A stretch of 64,000 nucleotides of DNA from Aurantiochytrium sp. KH105 (GCA_003116975.1 BGKB01000091.1:62001-126000); one strand, 5' to 3'; positions 1 through 10,822 are shown, counted from the stretch's first letter. The notes: generated from the letters alone by a model not told the origin. A program made the numbers and translations.

Positions 1-503
1 TTGCACATGTATTCACCGATGACGTTCTCACCGGGAGGGGTGTGTGCTTTTCAGGAGAGAAAGGTCGGTGCGCGAACGTGCGCTTGCGCACCCACTTGAG
101 CCGTTGAGTCAAACAAGAAAAAAAAGAGGCTCGGCTCTCTGAAAAGACCAAGTCCCCTTGCAATGTAAAGCGTGCGTGCGCGTTTGCCTGGCTGCATTAG
201 GAAGCCACATGCAATTTTCATAAAGCGAGACGCAGCCGCCGCGCCATTTGCTGGATTTACCTGCGGTCGACAGTCGAGCCAAGCATCGCTCATTAAAAAA
301 AAACCTCGGGGGCAGCCTGCCCGTGATGTCCAAGTAATGTTTTCCTTTGTTTTCCGACACACACACACATACACACCTTTTTTGCCCACACGCATTGCAG
401 CGGGAACCACGTGCTACCTAGCTGCCTAGCTAACCCTTGCTTGTTTGCCTGCCGAGAAGCAGACAATCGTCAGCAGGCCATACATCCATTACAACGAGGG
501 CAC
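1..503 (+). promoter_or_regulatory. 5' flank of the SH3 gene
   Basis: No convincing coding sequence. A TATA-like CATAAAG lies near 219-225 on the plus strand, about 280 bases before the chosen ATG at 504. A CA-rich run sits at about 356-377. Upstream ATGs near 324 and 336 would make short upstream reading frames if the leader is unspliced; a GTAATG at about 333 and a CAG near 463 could bound a small leader intron, which I cannot prove. Confidence 0.3.
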
Positions 504-1919
504 ATGGCGCACGTCATTAAGCCCGTGCGCGCGCGCGTCGCAGAGGACTGTCTGGCGCTCGGTGTGCCAGGGTCCCAGGAACCGCGTCAGCGCGTTCGCA
601 AAGGCAGTCTTGTCAGACTCACGCACGAGTACAAGACCGCATATTATGGCCGTCTCGAACAGGATGGCTCGCCGGTGTGGCTCGAGAAAGACGTCCTCAG
701 CTTTCACAAAAAGGCATCGAAAGGAGGAGGAGATCAAGAAGAAGAGGAAAAAGACCAAGAAGAGGAAGCAAAACACGGCACTTTAGACCCTGCCATGGTC
801 GAAGAAAAGCATAAAGGCGCAAAATCAGCCAAAGACAAACCTCGTCTGCCACCTGGGTTCAGTGTCGCGAGCGTCTCCACACCTGCGCATGCCCTTTACC
901 CCTTTGATCCAGCCAGTCAAAAGGTTCCATCCGGTCTCGAACTTCAAATCGGCGACAAAGTCATCGTGCTCGGTCATCAACAGGCGTGGTACTTTGGAAA
1001 GAACGCGCGGACAGCCGCCTCGGGTATATTCCCCAAGTCCTTTGTCCAAGTTGACGAAGACGGCACGTCCAAGCATGCAGAAAAGACGCCAAAACAAGAG
1101 GCCAAACGCGTGACCAAAACAAAGCCGTCTCACAGAAATGTTACCACTGCATCGGAAGACAACTCTCGCCAGGCCGCGCACCCCTCCTCACCAGGCAATC
1201 ACTCAAAACATGCAAACAGGTCTCTTCCCTATGGTCGCCATGCAAAGACACACGACAGCGCACTCGACGACGAGGAGGGCCTCCATGTCGACGCGTCCGA
1301 AAAGTTGCTGGAGAAACACTCACAACAGACCACGCATCGACGCCGTCGGTCTTCGGCCTCCTCGGCAAGCTCATCCGCTTCTTCTCAATTGCATGCGTCC
1401 GCCAGGCCGCCCATGGCAAAACACCACCACCATCGAGCTTCCGCATCGGCGATGACTTCGACCCCTGCTCTCTCTGAAGAGGCTCTTGCGCTTATTGCCA
1501 AGCTGCGCGAAGAGATTCCCGTCACGAATGAGCTCACAAAAGAGGTCTTTGACCACATTCGTCGGCACTGCTCCCGAAGCTTCGCCCTGCTCGTTCTTCA
1601 AGAGTTCGAGAGAAGGAGCAAAGCACAGGAAGCCACCACAAAGGCAGCAGCGGCCGCAGTGCGCGAGGAGGCCGATCGTGACATTCGTTTCCTACTCGAC
1701 GAGGTCGACAGACTCTCTGCAGGCCATGCCCCAGACGAGGTCGAAGCTCTTCGCGCCGACAATGATGACAAGGCCAGGCAAATTGCCGCCTTTGAGCAAA
1801 AGGTCAAGGAGCTACAAGCCAAGATTGCCGCTCTCGAAAATGAAGAATGGCTGCGCAACGAACTTGCTGTCCTCAAGCAAGACGGAGCGGACGACGCAGC
1901 GGACGACACTGACGCGTAG
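504..1919 (+). CDS. SH3-domain protein with C-terminal coiled coil
   Basis: 471 residues from the ATG at 504; the frame is open further upstream only from a GTG. Residues about 129-185 form an SH3 domain: an ALYPFDP start, ELQIGDKVIVL in the middle, an AWYFGKN tryptophan segment, and GIFPKSFVQV at the end, matching the usual ALYDY / GD / W / G-FP-YV pattern. Between about 70 and 120 the chain is Glu/Lys-rich. Residues 190-330 are Ser/His/Lys-rich and probably disordered. From about 335 to 465 the sequence is helical, ending in a heptad-like coiled coil. Such proteins usually act as adaptors binding proline-rich partners in cytoskeletal or membrane-trafficking assemblies; no catalytic domain is visible, so the exact role is unknown. 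It is tail-to-tail with the TBC gene. Confidence 0.8.
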   Translation: MAHVIKPVRARVAEDCLALGVPGSQEPRQRVRKGSLVRLTHEYKTAYYGRLEQDGSPVWLEKDVLSFHKKASKGGGDQEEEEKDQEEEAKHGTLDPAMVEEKHKGAKSAKDKPRLPPGFSVASVSTPAHALYPFDPASQKVPSGLELQIGDKVIVLGHQQAWYFGKNARTAASGIFPKSFVQVDEDGTSKHAEKTPKQEAKRVTKTKPSHRNVTTASEDNSRQAAHPSSPGNHSKHANRSLPYGRHAKTHDSALDDEEGLHVDASEKLLEKHSQQTTHRRRRSSASSASSSASSQLHASARPPMAKHHHHRASASAMTSTPALSEEALALIAKLREEIPVTNELTKEVFDHIRRHCSRSFALLVLQEFERRSKAQEATTKAAAAAVREEADRDIRFLLDEVDRLSAGHAPDEVEALRADNDDKARQIAAFEQKVKELQAKIAALENEEWLRNELAVLKQDGADDAADDTDA

Positions 1920-2274
1920 TTAGTTATTCCCCACCTCTGGCTCTTGGCGTTGTTCTCTTTTTTCGTGGTCAAAGAAATACTCCAATGTGGCCTCTTTCTT
2001 GTACCCTTTTTTCAGTGCGTTCAATCAATGTGGTTCTTTGCTACGCTCCACGTCTCCTCTCAACACTTTCCCTTCTTTCTGTTGCCTCAGGCCCAACACA
2101 CAAAGATCAGCAAGCGAAAGAGGACCTCGTAGTTGTATGCAAGCAAATAAAAGCCATTGCGATGCTTCGTGCGATTATCTCTTCTCCTTCTCTTCTGCTT
2201 CTTCTTCGTCAAATTTTCGACCCAAGGTGGCCAAACCAAAAAAAACATTCATCTTCTTTCTCTTTTGTTGAGAT
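1920..2274. other. convergent 3' spacer
   Basis: About 355 bases between the SH3 and TBC stop codons, T-rich on the plus strand. An AATAAA at about 2146-2151 on the plus strand could be the poly(A) signal of the SH3 gene. No other feature seen. Confidence 0.35.
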
Positions 2275-5200
2275 CTACAGAATGATCTGGCCTTGAATTG
2301 TTGCGAGCTGATCGCCAAAATGAACTCGCCACGCCTCCACGTGACAAAGCTTGACTTGATCGGAAAGGTCGTCCAACAGAACTTGGTTCGCGTGGGACTC
2401 AGCGTCCGCAGACTGGCCCGACAGCAAGCCGTCAAACGTCTCGATTTGCAGTGCGATATGGTCAACGCGCGCTGCGTCACAGAGCTTGGCCTGCATATTG
2501 TACGTAGAGGTGTGCAGGTACGATGCCAGCTCCTTGATGAGCGCACGGCACGAGACTGTCGCGGCCACGTCTGCGAGCTGCGACATTTCCAATGTCAAAT
2601 GATAGTTACTTCGCAACGCCCAGTACAATGCGCGCCAGTGCTGGCTGTTGCTCAAACTAATCTCGCGTACCTTGTGCACATCCAGGTGTTGCAGTGAGCG
2701 CACCGTAACGGGCACCTCGCGAGACAGCCGCGGGACCTCTCCTCCTCGCTCCACAGAGGTTTGCGCGCCTAGAGGACTGCTGCGTGAACGCGACTTTTTC
2801 ACTCCAAAAGGCGGCCCGAGCCCATCGGCGACGGCTTCGTCCAGTCCAAGACCTCCGGTGCTCTGGCCTGATCCAGAGGTAGCTCCTCGGGCGCTCGATC
2901 CTGCTGACGAAAGCTCATTTCTCCCCGAGCCAGCGACGGATCGTCGCGAGTGGCTGCGCATTGAGGATGAAAACGAATCGCCGCGTCCCGGCGCATAGCT
3001 CTTGAATCGACGATGTGCGCCAAGAGCCTTTTGCGTTGATCGTAAATCCATCTCGCGCGCGTGCGCCCACGTCGCGAGGTACAACGTTGCGCCACGATCG
3101 AGGCTCCAGACACGGAGCTGGTAGTTGAAAGCATAGTTAAACTCTGCAGTTGGTGCCAAGGTGTCGGCATCCTCCTCGGTATCGCTCGACTGCAGAGGTG
3201 TGGCCGCCTCTTCCGTGGGCGACATGGATCTTTGCGGCCTGCGCCCGTTCCGCGTCGCTTGCGGCCCGGCGCTTGCGTCAGTCGGGGAGGAAGAAGCATT
3301 CAAGATGGCAGCGTCAATGTCCCCGCGCAGTGCCTCAGCAATTTGGTCATACAAGGAGGAAATGCGCGTGCCCGTTTCTGCGTCAAGCGTCTCATAGAGG
3401 CGGATTTCCTGGTTCTCGGCGTGCACTTTGCGCGCCAAGAGTAGCAAAACAAGGTGCGTGCGCCACTCTTGACGGTCCTTGTCCTCCACCTCGGGGTCGG
3501 AACCCAAGGAACCTAAAAGACCGCCGCTACCAATACCAGCGCTGCCCAGTCCTGCATCTTCGAGGCTGTCGAAGCGACCTCTCCGACCTGCGCCCCCTGA
3601 CCTTGCGCCAGGTGGCAGCAGGCGTTGCTTGAGCAAAGAAGATGATGAAGGAGAAGAAGATGACGATGGCAACGATGCCGAGAGCGAGGATGACGCACCT
3701 CCAGCTCCGGCTCCTGGCCCCGTGCCCAATCCAGGTGCCAACCCCGCTGTGGCCGTCAGGGACGCAGTCGGTGATGCAGCCTGCGCGCTTGCTGCGCTGA
3801 GGGTAGCACTGGAGGATGTACCCGAGGAGCGTCGCGGCAAAAAGACGTTGCGAAGTTTTTTACGCCACGGTACCACCTTGGCAACGGTCTCTGCACCAGA
3901 GGGCGCAATGAGCTTGAAGAGTTCGTCCAACAGTGCACTTGAATTCTTGTAAAGCGGAATTGCGTCTCGTGAGGTGCGAATACATTGATACAATCGATCG
4001 AGAAGTAACATGAGTGAGTTCTCCTCGCTCACATCTCGTGAGGCTTCTAGGAGAGCATCCATGAGTCCTTCAAGCAAAGCACGCATGCCGAGGTAGCTGT
4101 CCGGGGCGCGCCAGACATCCGCCGTGCTCGAAACGTCTCCAAAATGGTCGCTGCTTGCATCTCGATTCAAGGAAGAAACACCGCCATCGGCGCTGGAAGG
4201 TGGCGTCGAGAGGCTCGAACTCGACAAGGCTTGTATGAGTATCGGCTCAGCAGCAGAAGGCGAAGCGGCAGCCGCAGGAGGAGGAGGAGGAGGAGGAGGA
4301 GGAGGAGGCACGGCTGGCGCTGCTCGCGAGGTTCGACGTTTCCCTGACCCTCCCCCTTCTCCTGTGACTGCAATATTTACACGCGACGCGTCCTTTTTGT
4401 GCTGCAAAGTAGCTCCGCCGTCAGAGTTGGTCATGGTCCCAGGCAAGAGCGGCGAGGCACTGGTGGGCGGACCAGGTCCACGTCCGAGATCGGAGTGCTG
4501 TTGTAGCAAAATCTCAGCGTACCCGTTACGTTTGAGAATGTCCGTGCATGTGGCGATGGCTGCTTGGCGGTACTCTTCAGCTGTTGCGTTCGCAAAGGGG
4601 TGTCGCAAATTTGAAACAATCCAAACAATGCGAAGATTCAGCTGACGTGAGCTTGCATCTTCTGTGCCAGAGAGTCCGTGCGGAGATGCCCCGTTTTGTT
4701 GCAAGGCCGCATTTCCTCCGTCGCCAGTGCTGTTACGTTGAAAATTCTGGCTCTGGCTCTGGCTCTGATTCGAGAACAATTTGAGCCGGTACCGCGATCC
4801 ACCAAAGGACAGCGGAGAAGACGTCGACGAGGATGTCAAAGGGGTAGAAGACGAAACGGTCGACGGCTGCAGCGCGGACGGGGCATTCGAGGTCCGCCGT
4901 CCCGAAGACGTGTGCGCAGAAAGAAGTTCTTGGTCGCGCTCGCGCGCCATTTGCAAGAGGACATCCATGTTACACCAGTGCATGGGGGCGCTCTTTCGAA
5001 AATCCGCAATCGTCCCCGGGTCGAGCGCCATACACCATTGCAAGAGGGAACGGTGAAAGGTCTCAATAAATGCTGGATCGCTGCTTTGCATGGTCTCGAG
5101 ACTGAGATTGAGCGTGTCCATGAGTGAGCCAGAGTCGGTCTGCTGCATAAGCGACGGCTCGCTCATCTTGAAGAGTGAGAGGAGCGCTGCAAATAGTGTA

Positions 5201-6057
5201 GTTTCGCCATTTGCGAGCATAACATCGTAAAATTGGTGCAGGCGCGAGCTTCCAGGGGGCAGGACGCTGCAAAAGAGGCTGAGCAGAGGGCCAATAAAGA
5301 GATACGAGACGTCGAGGTCACACTTTTTCAAATGCGCCATCAGCTCTGGGAAATACTGCTCGAGGAGTTGCTGCACGACCCAGACATCGCGCTTGAGACC
5401 AGCGATGTCGGAGGTAAAATAGTCTGGAGCGATGCGGCTCGTGTAGCAGACGTGCATGACAAGCCAAAAAGAGAGCTCTTCGCTCGCGGTAACAAAGAGA
5501 AACTCCGCCGCAAAAAGGTTCATTCCCTGCGTGTACCCATTGCGCCGGTCGTGCACGGCGTAAGCGCGTAAAATATGACGAAGACGCCCCCGCCAAGCGA
5601 GAGCTTGCTCTTCGGGCAAGCTGTCCCACAGCGAGCCAGACCGTGCAATGTCCTTTTCGATCTGAATGCGAGAGGCCTCGTCGACGTTTTCGTCAGAGAC
5701 GTCGAGTTTCCAAAAGTACCCAGTATCCTGGGCCATCTCGGCCTCGGCGCGCAGCGCGACCAGTCGCCACACTTCGACGCGGGCGCATTTACCGCCACGC
5801 TCCGTGAGCGCGCTAAAGGCCTCGAGAAGCTCCTTGAAAAGTGGGTGAGTGTACGAGACTCTTCGTCGACGACCTCCGGCCTTGTATTTGCGCTTGCAGC
5901 CTTCGAGCATGCGAAAGAGCAGGTCTCCGGAAATGACTTCTGCGCGAGCGCTTGTTGCGACACGCGCAGGGACGGGCGGTGGGACCGCAGACATCGACAT
6001 GAGTGGCGGTGACGATGACGACGTCAACCTGGCAACCTCAACGCCACTGCCACCCAT
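2275..6057 (-). CDS. TBC-domain Rab GTPase-activating protein, large
   Basis: 1260 residues from the ATG at 6057; four codons upstream the frame opens only on TTG. A TBC (Tre-2/Bub2/Cdc16) domain spans about residues 95-375. Both catalytic fingers are present: Arg139 in IEKDIARS (the IxxDxxR motif) and Gln177 in GYTQGMN (the YxQ motif). This suggests a working dual-finger Rab-GAP that speeds GTP hydrolysis by a Rab in vesicle traffic. The rest is long and mostly low complexity: Ser-rich runs, a run of eleven prolines encoded by the GGA repeat at about 4276-4308, and Gly/Ser/Ala stretches. A better-ordered C-terminal third (about 980-1260) has no family I recognise. Which Rab it acts on cannot be read from sequence. 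TATA-like sequence lies about 1.3 kb upstream at 7366-7375. Confidence 0.85.
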   Translation of the reverse strand: MGGSGVEVARLTSSSSPPLMSMSAVPPPVPARVATSARAEVISGDLLFRMLEGCKRKYKAGGRRRRVSYTHPLFKELLEAFSALTERGGKCARVEVWRLVALRAEAEMAQDTGYFWKLDVSDENVDEASRIQIEKDIARSGSLWDSLPEEQALAWRGRLRHILRAYAVHDRRNGYTQGMNLFAAEFLFVTASEELSFWLVMHVCYTSRIAPDYFTSDIAGLKRDVWVVQQLLEQYFPELMAHLKKCDLDVSYLFIGPLLSLFCSVLPPGSSRLHQFYDVMLANGETTLFAALLSLFKMSEPSLMQQTDSGSLMDTLNLSLETMQSSDPAFIETFHRSLLQWCMALDPGTIADFRKSAPMHWCNMDVLLQMARERDQELLSAHTSSGRRTSNAPSALQPSTVSSSTPLTSSSTSSPLSFGGSRYRLKLFSNQSQSQSQNFQRNSTGDGGNAALQQNGASPHGLSGTEDASSRQLNLRIVWIVSNLRHPFANATAEEYRQAAIATCTDILKRNGYAEILLQQHSDLGRGPGPPTSASPLLPGTMTNSDGGATLQHKKDASRVNIAVTGEGGGSGKRRTSRAAPAVPPPPPPPPPPPAAAASPSAAEPILIQALSSSSLSTPPSSADGGVSSLNRDASSDHFGDVSSTADVWRAPDSYLGMRALLEGLMDALLEASRDVSEENSLMLLLDRLYQCIRTSRDAIPLYKNSSALLDELFKLIAPSGAETVAKVVPWRKKLRNVFLPRRSSGTSSSATLSAASAQAASPTASLTATAGLAPGLGTGPGAGAGGASSSLSASLPSSSSSPSSSSLLKQRLLPPGARSGGAGRRGRFDSLEDAGLGSAGIGSGGLLGSLGSDPEVEDKDRQEWRTHLVLLLLARKVHAENQEIRLYETLDAETGTRISSLYDQIAEALRGDIDAAILNASSSPTDASAGPQATRNGRRPQRSMSPTEEAATPLQSSDTEEDADTLAPTAEFNYAFNYQLRVWSLDRGATLYLATWAHAREMDLRSTQKALGAHRRFKSYAPGRGDSFSSSMRSHSRRSVAGSGRNELSSAGSSARGATSGSGQSTGGLGLDEAVADGLGPPFGVKKSRSRSSPLGAQTSVERGGEVPRLSREVPVTVRSLQHLDVHKVREISLSNSQHWRALYWALRSNYHLTLEMSQLADVAATVSCRALIKELASYLHTSTYNMQAKLCDAARVDHIALQIETFDGLLSGQSADAESHANQVLLDDLSDQVKLCHVEAWRVHFGDQLATIQGQIIL

Positions 6058-7615
6058 GCAGACGTGCAAGTCGTCGACGGTCCTTACTTGTTTGAAGATT
6101 CAAATGGGGGCAAAATTCAAGGGAAGCGAAGCAGAGGAAGAATACGCAGGAACGCAGGCAACGCACGTACGCGGGCTCTTTCTTGCTGACAGAGCCCTTT
6201 TTTCTCGACGCGCTGCCTCCCTGCCTCCCTCTTCCTCTGAGTCTCTTCCGCGCACGACCGACAGCGACGTACTGGCCAGCTGCCGGGGCAGTTGGTCGGT
6301 CGGTCGGCCGGCCGGCCGCAGTCCAAAGAGAGCTTTACTTTGGCGGGCAAGATGTTTGCTTCTCCACGGGTGTGCGTCCCGCGCTTGGCGCCCCGCCGCG
6401 ACTCGCGCCTCGCGCCCTTCCCCTCCTTCCTCCGGCGCGCCCCGCGCTTGGCGCCTGGCGCTCCGCGGCGCCCGGCCCGCTCTGGGGCCGCCGCTTCCGC
6501 GCGGCTCGCACTGGGGCCTCGAGCCGAAATGGATTGGTTTTCAAACCCAAATCCCGACGCCGAGCGCGCAGCAGCAGCAGCAGCAGCAGCTGGCGCGGCG
6601 CGGCGCGGCGAGGCAGACAGACGGCAGACGGCGAGCGACGTCGCGTCGGCCGGCCGGCCCGCCTGGCCGCTCGCTCGCCTCGAGCCCGCCGCGGCAGGGC
6701 CTCCCGCGCGCCGGACCGACTCGGCCTCGCGTGGCCACGCGAGTTCGGGTTCTGCCGCGGCCCCGCCGCCGCGCTCTGCCCCACTTGCGCGCGCCTTGCT
6801 TCACTTGCCGCGCCGCGATACTCCACTTGGTCGGCGCGGCTTTTCCTTTCTGCCACTGTTTCTTTCCTTTCCTTTTTCCTTCCCTCTCCTTTGCTCCATC
6901 GAGTCGTCTCTGTTTCTTCGTTGCTTTCCTTCTCGCTTTCTCGCTCCATCTCTCAGAAAGCGACGGCGAGCTCGTGCACGCAACAAGGAGGAGAACGTCG
7001 CCGTTCCCCGCGAGGACGGACGTGCCTCGCCAAGGTCGCGAGTCCGCGCGTCTGCAGCCCGCTTTGCGTGCTGACAAAGCTCCGAGGGAGGAGGGTTCAC
7101 ACCTGGAGCAGCGAGGGTGAGTAGTGAGCAGTGCAGAGATGTGACCTGGCCAGTCGAGGAGACAGCTCGCGCACGCAGGGGACGACTTTTCCCGCTGCTT
7201 TGGAAGGAGGGGAAACACAGATCGCGAAGCCTTGACTCGCGCACGGCGCGCGCGGAGGAGGAGCGACCTGCTGCTGCTGCTGCTGCTGCTGCCAGCGTCT
7301 GCGTCCAGCGGACGCGGGCGACAGCGACCGCCAAGGGCAATGGGTTTAACTCTGGAACTCTTTTTCGTTTATAGTATGGTAGTTGACAGGTGAGCAGAGC
7401 AAAAGGCTGGCTCCAGGGAGTGCGCAAAGCTGGCTGGTGGGACGTACGAAAAGCGTCGGTCATCCTTGCACGCGCACGCGGTGCACGGCCGTACACACAT
7501 TGTACGTGCCCCGACTCGCCTTCGCCTCGACAAGGCTTCACTCTCGTCCAAGTCACCGATCAGTGCAGAGCAGAACCATCTATGGCTGGAGGTGGTCCAG
7601 ACGGAGGAGTCCGAC
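6058..7615. other. GC-rich spacer and promoter region of the TBC gene
   Basis: Very GC-rich island (about 6290-6830) with a CAG run at 6569-6590 and a CTG run at about 7268-7293, flanked by pyrimidine-rich DNA. Several frames stay open for 200 codons or more only because the region is GC-rich; they have no ordered composition and I do not call them. Plus-strand splice-donor-like GTGAGT at 7117-7122 and GTGAGC at 7390-7395 are present although both neighbouring genes are on the minus strand. Confidence 0.35.
7366..7375 (-). promoter_or_regulatory. TATA-like box, minus strand
   Basis: Minus strand reads ACTATAAACG. It is correctly oriented for the TBC gene, whose ATG is 1.3 kb further on, so a long and possibly spliced leader would be needed. 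It could instead belong to a shorter unannotated transcript. Confidence 0.3.
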
Positions 7616-10003
7616 TCATTGCTCGTCGAGAAAGGACAGATCAAGCGACACGTTGATTTCCGAGGACGAGGGCGAAGAAGAAAGCATTGTAGGCCTTGTT
7701 GGCGCAGGCGCAGGCGCAAAGCTGGGCGCTCTAGCCGATGGCGTGACATTGCTCGTCGAAAGGTTATTCGCAAAGATCTTGCTGTCGAAGAAAGCATCCG
7801 AAGACGACACTGTCGACGCTGTCGAAGGTGAAGACGTCGCGGCAGGCGAAAAGCAGGGCGGCTCAAAGCTTGAGAGCGACCACGGCGTGGCAGCCGTATC
7901 GACGGTGGGCTTGGTGGACTGAGCCGAAGGCAAAGGGGAAAGAGAGACCGGCCTCGCAGCACCCGCAAACGAGAGCGAATTCACGGAAGAAGAAGAAGAA
8001 GAAGAAGAAGAAGAAGAAGAAGAAGAAGAAGAAGGAGCAACATGTTGGCGAAATCCGACTTGCGGATGTGACAGTGACTGCGGAGGCGATTGCATTGGCG
8101 ATTGTACCCGAGTCTGAGTCGGAGTCTGAGACGGCATTGGCGTTGGCATTGGCATTGGCGGGGGCAGTAAGTGGACATTGGTCGGCAAAGGGGACTTGCG
8201 ATCAGGATGGGCATGGAATTGGGCATGAACATCAGGATGGGACTTGACTTTTGGTTGTTGCGGGTGCAAAGGACGCTTGTTGGGCGTTCCTGCCTGCGTA
8301 TGCTGCGAAGCTCGATTTCCGCCGCCCCCTCGCTTGCCTCGACGTGTCTTTTTACCATTTTGACGGTGAGGTGTGGTCGTTCCTTGCTGCTGTGATTGCT
8401 GGTGCTGGTGCTGGTGCTGATGCAGGTTGTGCTGTGTGCCTGTCGCGCGAGAAATCTGACGAGCACTCCCCGCCGTTGGCGTTGTCGGTCCTGATTTCTT
8501 GCATGATCCTGTGCTGGTTGTACTGGCGGTGCTGCCGCTGTTATTGCGGCGACGCGAGTGTTGCTGGGCGGTGGCGGTGGTGGTGACAATACCTTCCGAG
8601 GAAAAGTTGGAGTTCGTGCGGCGTGAGCGGAGACGCGCTGCATTGCGCGAGCGCTCAGACGTAATCCACTGCTGCTGCGGGGAGCTCACAGCGGCAATGT
8701 CTGGCTCAGCGCTCGAGTCCTTGACGTGGACATGCTCGTCGTGACAATTTTGATCAGAAGCCTCGCCGGCCGTGCTCGCTGGAGAAAAGTCGAGAGAGCA
8801 CATGCGATGTTCGGCTTCAAGCACGGCGCATAGCGACAGCGTAGCAGGCTCAGCAAAGAGTCCAACGCCGGCCGCAGATGTTGCGCAATAGTCAATAAAT
8901 TGCTGGAGGCGCTGCGAAAAATTTGCGCGCGCCTTGCGGTCCGAAATGGTAATAAGAGAATACAGACTTGAGGTGCTCCGGAAAGGAGATGAACCCGATG
9001 ACGGCGCCGCGAGACATGCTTCCGCGAATGACTGCGAGAGATGGGCGAGACACAAGCGTAGACAAAGACTGGCGGGGACGCGACAGCTGTGAGTCGCCAC
9101 CATTTCGCGCATGTACATTTCGGCATCCTCGACGAGCCCGCACGCCAAAAGCTCCTCGCAAATGACCTGGCGGGCGTGCTGCACATCGGTGGCGCTCATG
9201 CTGGGTGTTAGAATCTGTAGAGCTTTTTTGGCATACGCAGGGCAGTCTCGCGAGAAAGAGGCGTGCAGCGCAGCGTCGCAAATGCGCGCGCAAGCTGCAG
9301 AACCGAGATCATCGTGGAGACCCTTGGTGCCGAGCACCTTGAGCATGGCGTCGAGGTCAGCGTCCCCGCTGGCCAAAGTACGCGCGCGAGCGTGCGCTTG
9401 ATATGGCTTAGGCGCCTCGCTGACATGTCCGACGAGGTCGCGCCACAGCAGCGGCGATGCGTAGTGGATGTTGGCAATATCTTGGGGTTCGAGAAATTCG
9501 AGAAGCGTGCGCAGCGGCGCATCACCTTGACGCGTGCGTCGGCGTGGGGCAGATGTCCAGGCGGTAATGCGGGTCAGGAGGCGCGCCGTCAGCGAATCGT
9601 CAGCTTTTGTCTGTGTTGATGGCTCGCTTACGAAGCTCGCAGCGCGATTTGAAGTGGGGGTGGGGGCATGGGAGTCTGGTTTTGAAGCAACTGTGGTCGC
9701 ATTTATCGTAGAAACTGCTTTCTCCGCAACAGAATCACCGTTGTGGCGCGCCGAGGCAGAGTCGCCCTGCGCCGCGTCAGTGTCCTGGTCGATGTTTTGC
9801 GCAGACGTTGGCTCGTGGAGGCCCTTTTGCTGGCACGGCAGCACGTCTTCAACCTTGGTATCCCGCGCGCTCATTCTCCTTGCGACATAGCGATAGGTGG
9901 TGTCCAGAACAAGCATGAGCACCATGGCACCCAGGAGCTCCATGGCGTTGACAAACACCTGCTCCGCAATCGCCGCGCTTCCGGCGACAGCGAGCGCCAT
10001 CAT
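7616..10003 (-). CDS. membrane-anchored, Ser-rich protein of unknown function
   Basis: 795 residues from the ATG at 10003, where two ATGs occur in a row. The frame continues upstream only through a CGTCG pentamer repeat to a GTG, so that extension is rejected. Residues about 2-40 are hydrophobic (an AMELLGAMVLMLVLDTTY segment) and then basic (YRYVARRM), fitting an N-terminal membrane anchor. Residues about 130-360 are ordered and helix-rich, with a stretch resembling an F-box or short alpha-helical repeat (LRTLLEFLEPQDIANIHYAS), but no family is certain. The second half is low complexity: His/Gln-rich, a proline/methionine PMPMPTPMP tract, and a run of about 17 serines encoded by the GAA/TTC repeat at 7987-8034. 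Function unknown; the layout suggests an organelle- or ER-anchored scaffold. Confidence 0.7.
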   Translation of the reverse strand: MMALAVAGSAAIAEQVFVNAMELLGAMVLMLVLDTTYRYVARRMSARDTKVEDVLPCQQKGLHEPTSAQNIDQDTDAAQGDSASARHNGDSVAEKAVSTINATTVASKPDSHAPTPTSNRAASFVSEPSTQTKADDSLTARLLTRITAWTSAPRRRTRQGDAPLRTLLEFLEPQDIANIHYASPLLWRDLVGHVSEAPKPYQAHARARTLASGDADLDAMLKVLGTKGLHDDLGSAACARICDAALHASFSRDCPAYAKKALQILTPSMSATDVQHARQVICEELLACGLVEDAEMYMREMVATHSCRVPASLCLRLCLAHLSQSFAEACLAAPSSGSSPFRSTSSLYSLITISDRKARANFSQRLQQFIDYCATSAAGVGLFAEPATLSLCAVLEAEHRMCSLDFSPASTAGEASDQNCHDEHVHVKDSSAEPDIAAVSSPQQQWITSERSRNAARLRSRRTNSNFSSEGIVTTTATAQQHSRRRNNSGSTASTTSTGSCKKSGPTTPTAGSARQISRATGTQHNLHQHQHQHQQSQQQGTTTPHRQNGKKTRRGKRGGGGNRASQHTQAGTPNKRPLHPQQPKVKSHPDVHAQFHAHPDRKSPLPTNVHLLPPPMPMPTPMPSQTPTQTRVQSPMQSPPQSLSHPQVGFRQHVAPSSSSSSSSSSSSSSSSVNSLSFAGAARPVSLSPLPSAQSTKPTVDTAATPWSLSSFEPPCFSPAATSSPSTASTVSSSDAFFDSKIFANNLSTSNVTPSARAPSFAPAPAPTRPTMLSSSPSSSEINVSLDLSFLDEQ

Positions 10004-10184
10004 TGCTCCTTCGTGAACGTCGTAGAAGATAACGCAAAAGATGTGGACGACGATGAAGTTGTGCGACAAGCAGTAGAAAAAGAAGCGGCCGTCGCGTCGC
10101 GTCGCGTCGCGTCGCGTCGCGTCTCGTCTCGCCAAGCCCACGCGACGCGTCTCGGCTAGCCTCTGCCAGCTCCTGCTCCTGCTC

Positions 10185-10215
<31 letters not shown>

Positions 10216-10674
10216 CCGCGGAGGAGCGACGGACTCGCGCGTCCTTCTCTGGCTGGCTGGGCGTCGACGCCTCGCTCTCCGCTCTCGCCGCGCGCCTCTC
10301 CCCGCGCGCGAGGGGGCAGCGGGAGCCGCCGCCAGGCCGCCGTCCCCGCGCGCCCGCGCGCCCGGCGGGCCCCGCGGCCTGCCTCGAAGCCGGCTGCGGC
10401 CGCCGCCAGCCTCGCGCGGGTGGCTGGCTGCGATGGATGGGCGGGATGGGCGTTTGGATCGACGGGATGCGCGGCGGGCGGGCGGGCGCGATGGATGGAT
10501 GGATGGATGGATGGACGGACGAACCAACGGAGCGAGCGAGCTGCGCGGCGGCCAGGCCTGCGCGCGAGGACGCCTCGGCGGACGGCTGGCGGCTTCGCGC
10601 CCGCTCTGCGCCGCTCCGCGGGCGGGCGGGGACGATTGGGGGATGGATGAAGATGCCGGGTCCGCAGCCACCGC

Positions 10675-10683
10675 TTGTATAAC
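10675..10683 (-). promoter_or_regulatory. TATA-like box, minus strand
   Basis: Minus strand reads GTTATACAAG. It lies about 670 bases upstream of the ATG at 10003 and points toward that gene, so it is a candidate core promoter with a leader crossing the CAG-type and pentamer repeats. Confidence 0.3.
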
Positions 10684-10765
10684 CCGCCTGATCCTGCTGC
10701 GATCTCGCGCCTCGCGGGCAGGGCGTCCGCGCTCGCGGGGCCTGGGGGCGCGGCGCGTTCGCAGA

Positions 10766-10822
10766 GAGAGGGAGGGAGGGAGGGAGGGAGGGAGGGAGGG
10801 AGGGAGGGAGGGAGGGAGGGAG
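10766..10822 (+). repeat. GGGA microsatellite
   Basis: About 13-14 near-perfect copies of the tetramer GGGA between the two diverging genes. Reading frames across it are repeat artefacts. Confidence 0.9.

Noticed and set aside
5849-7124. Several 200-420 codon frames on both strands over the GC-rich island
   Set aside because: High GC removes stops in all frames; the sequences are Arg/Ala/Pro/Ser noise and partly overlap the TBC gene.
7987-8034. GAA array as an independent regulatory repeat
   Set aside because: It lies inside a coding frame where it encodes a serine run, so it is treated as part of that gene.
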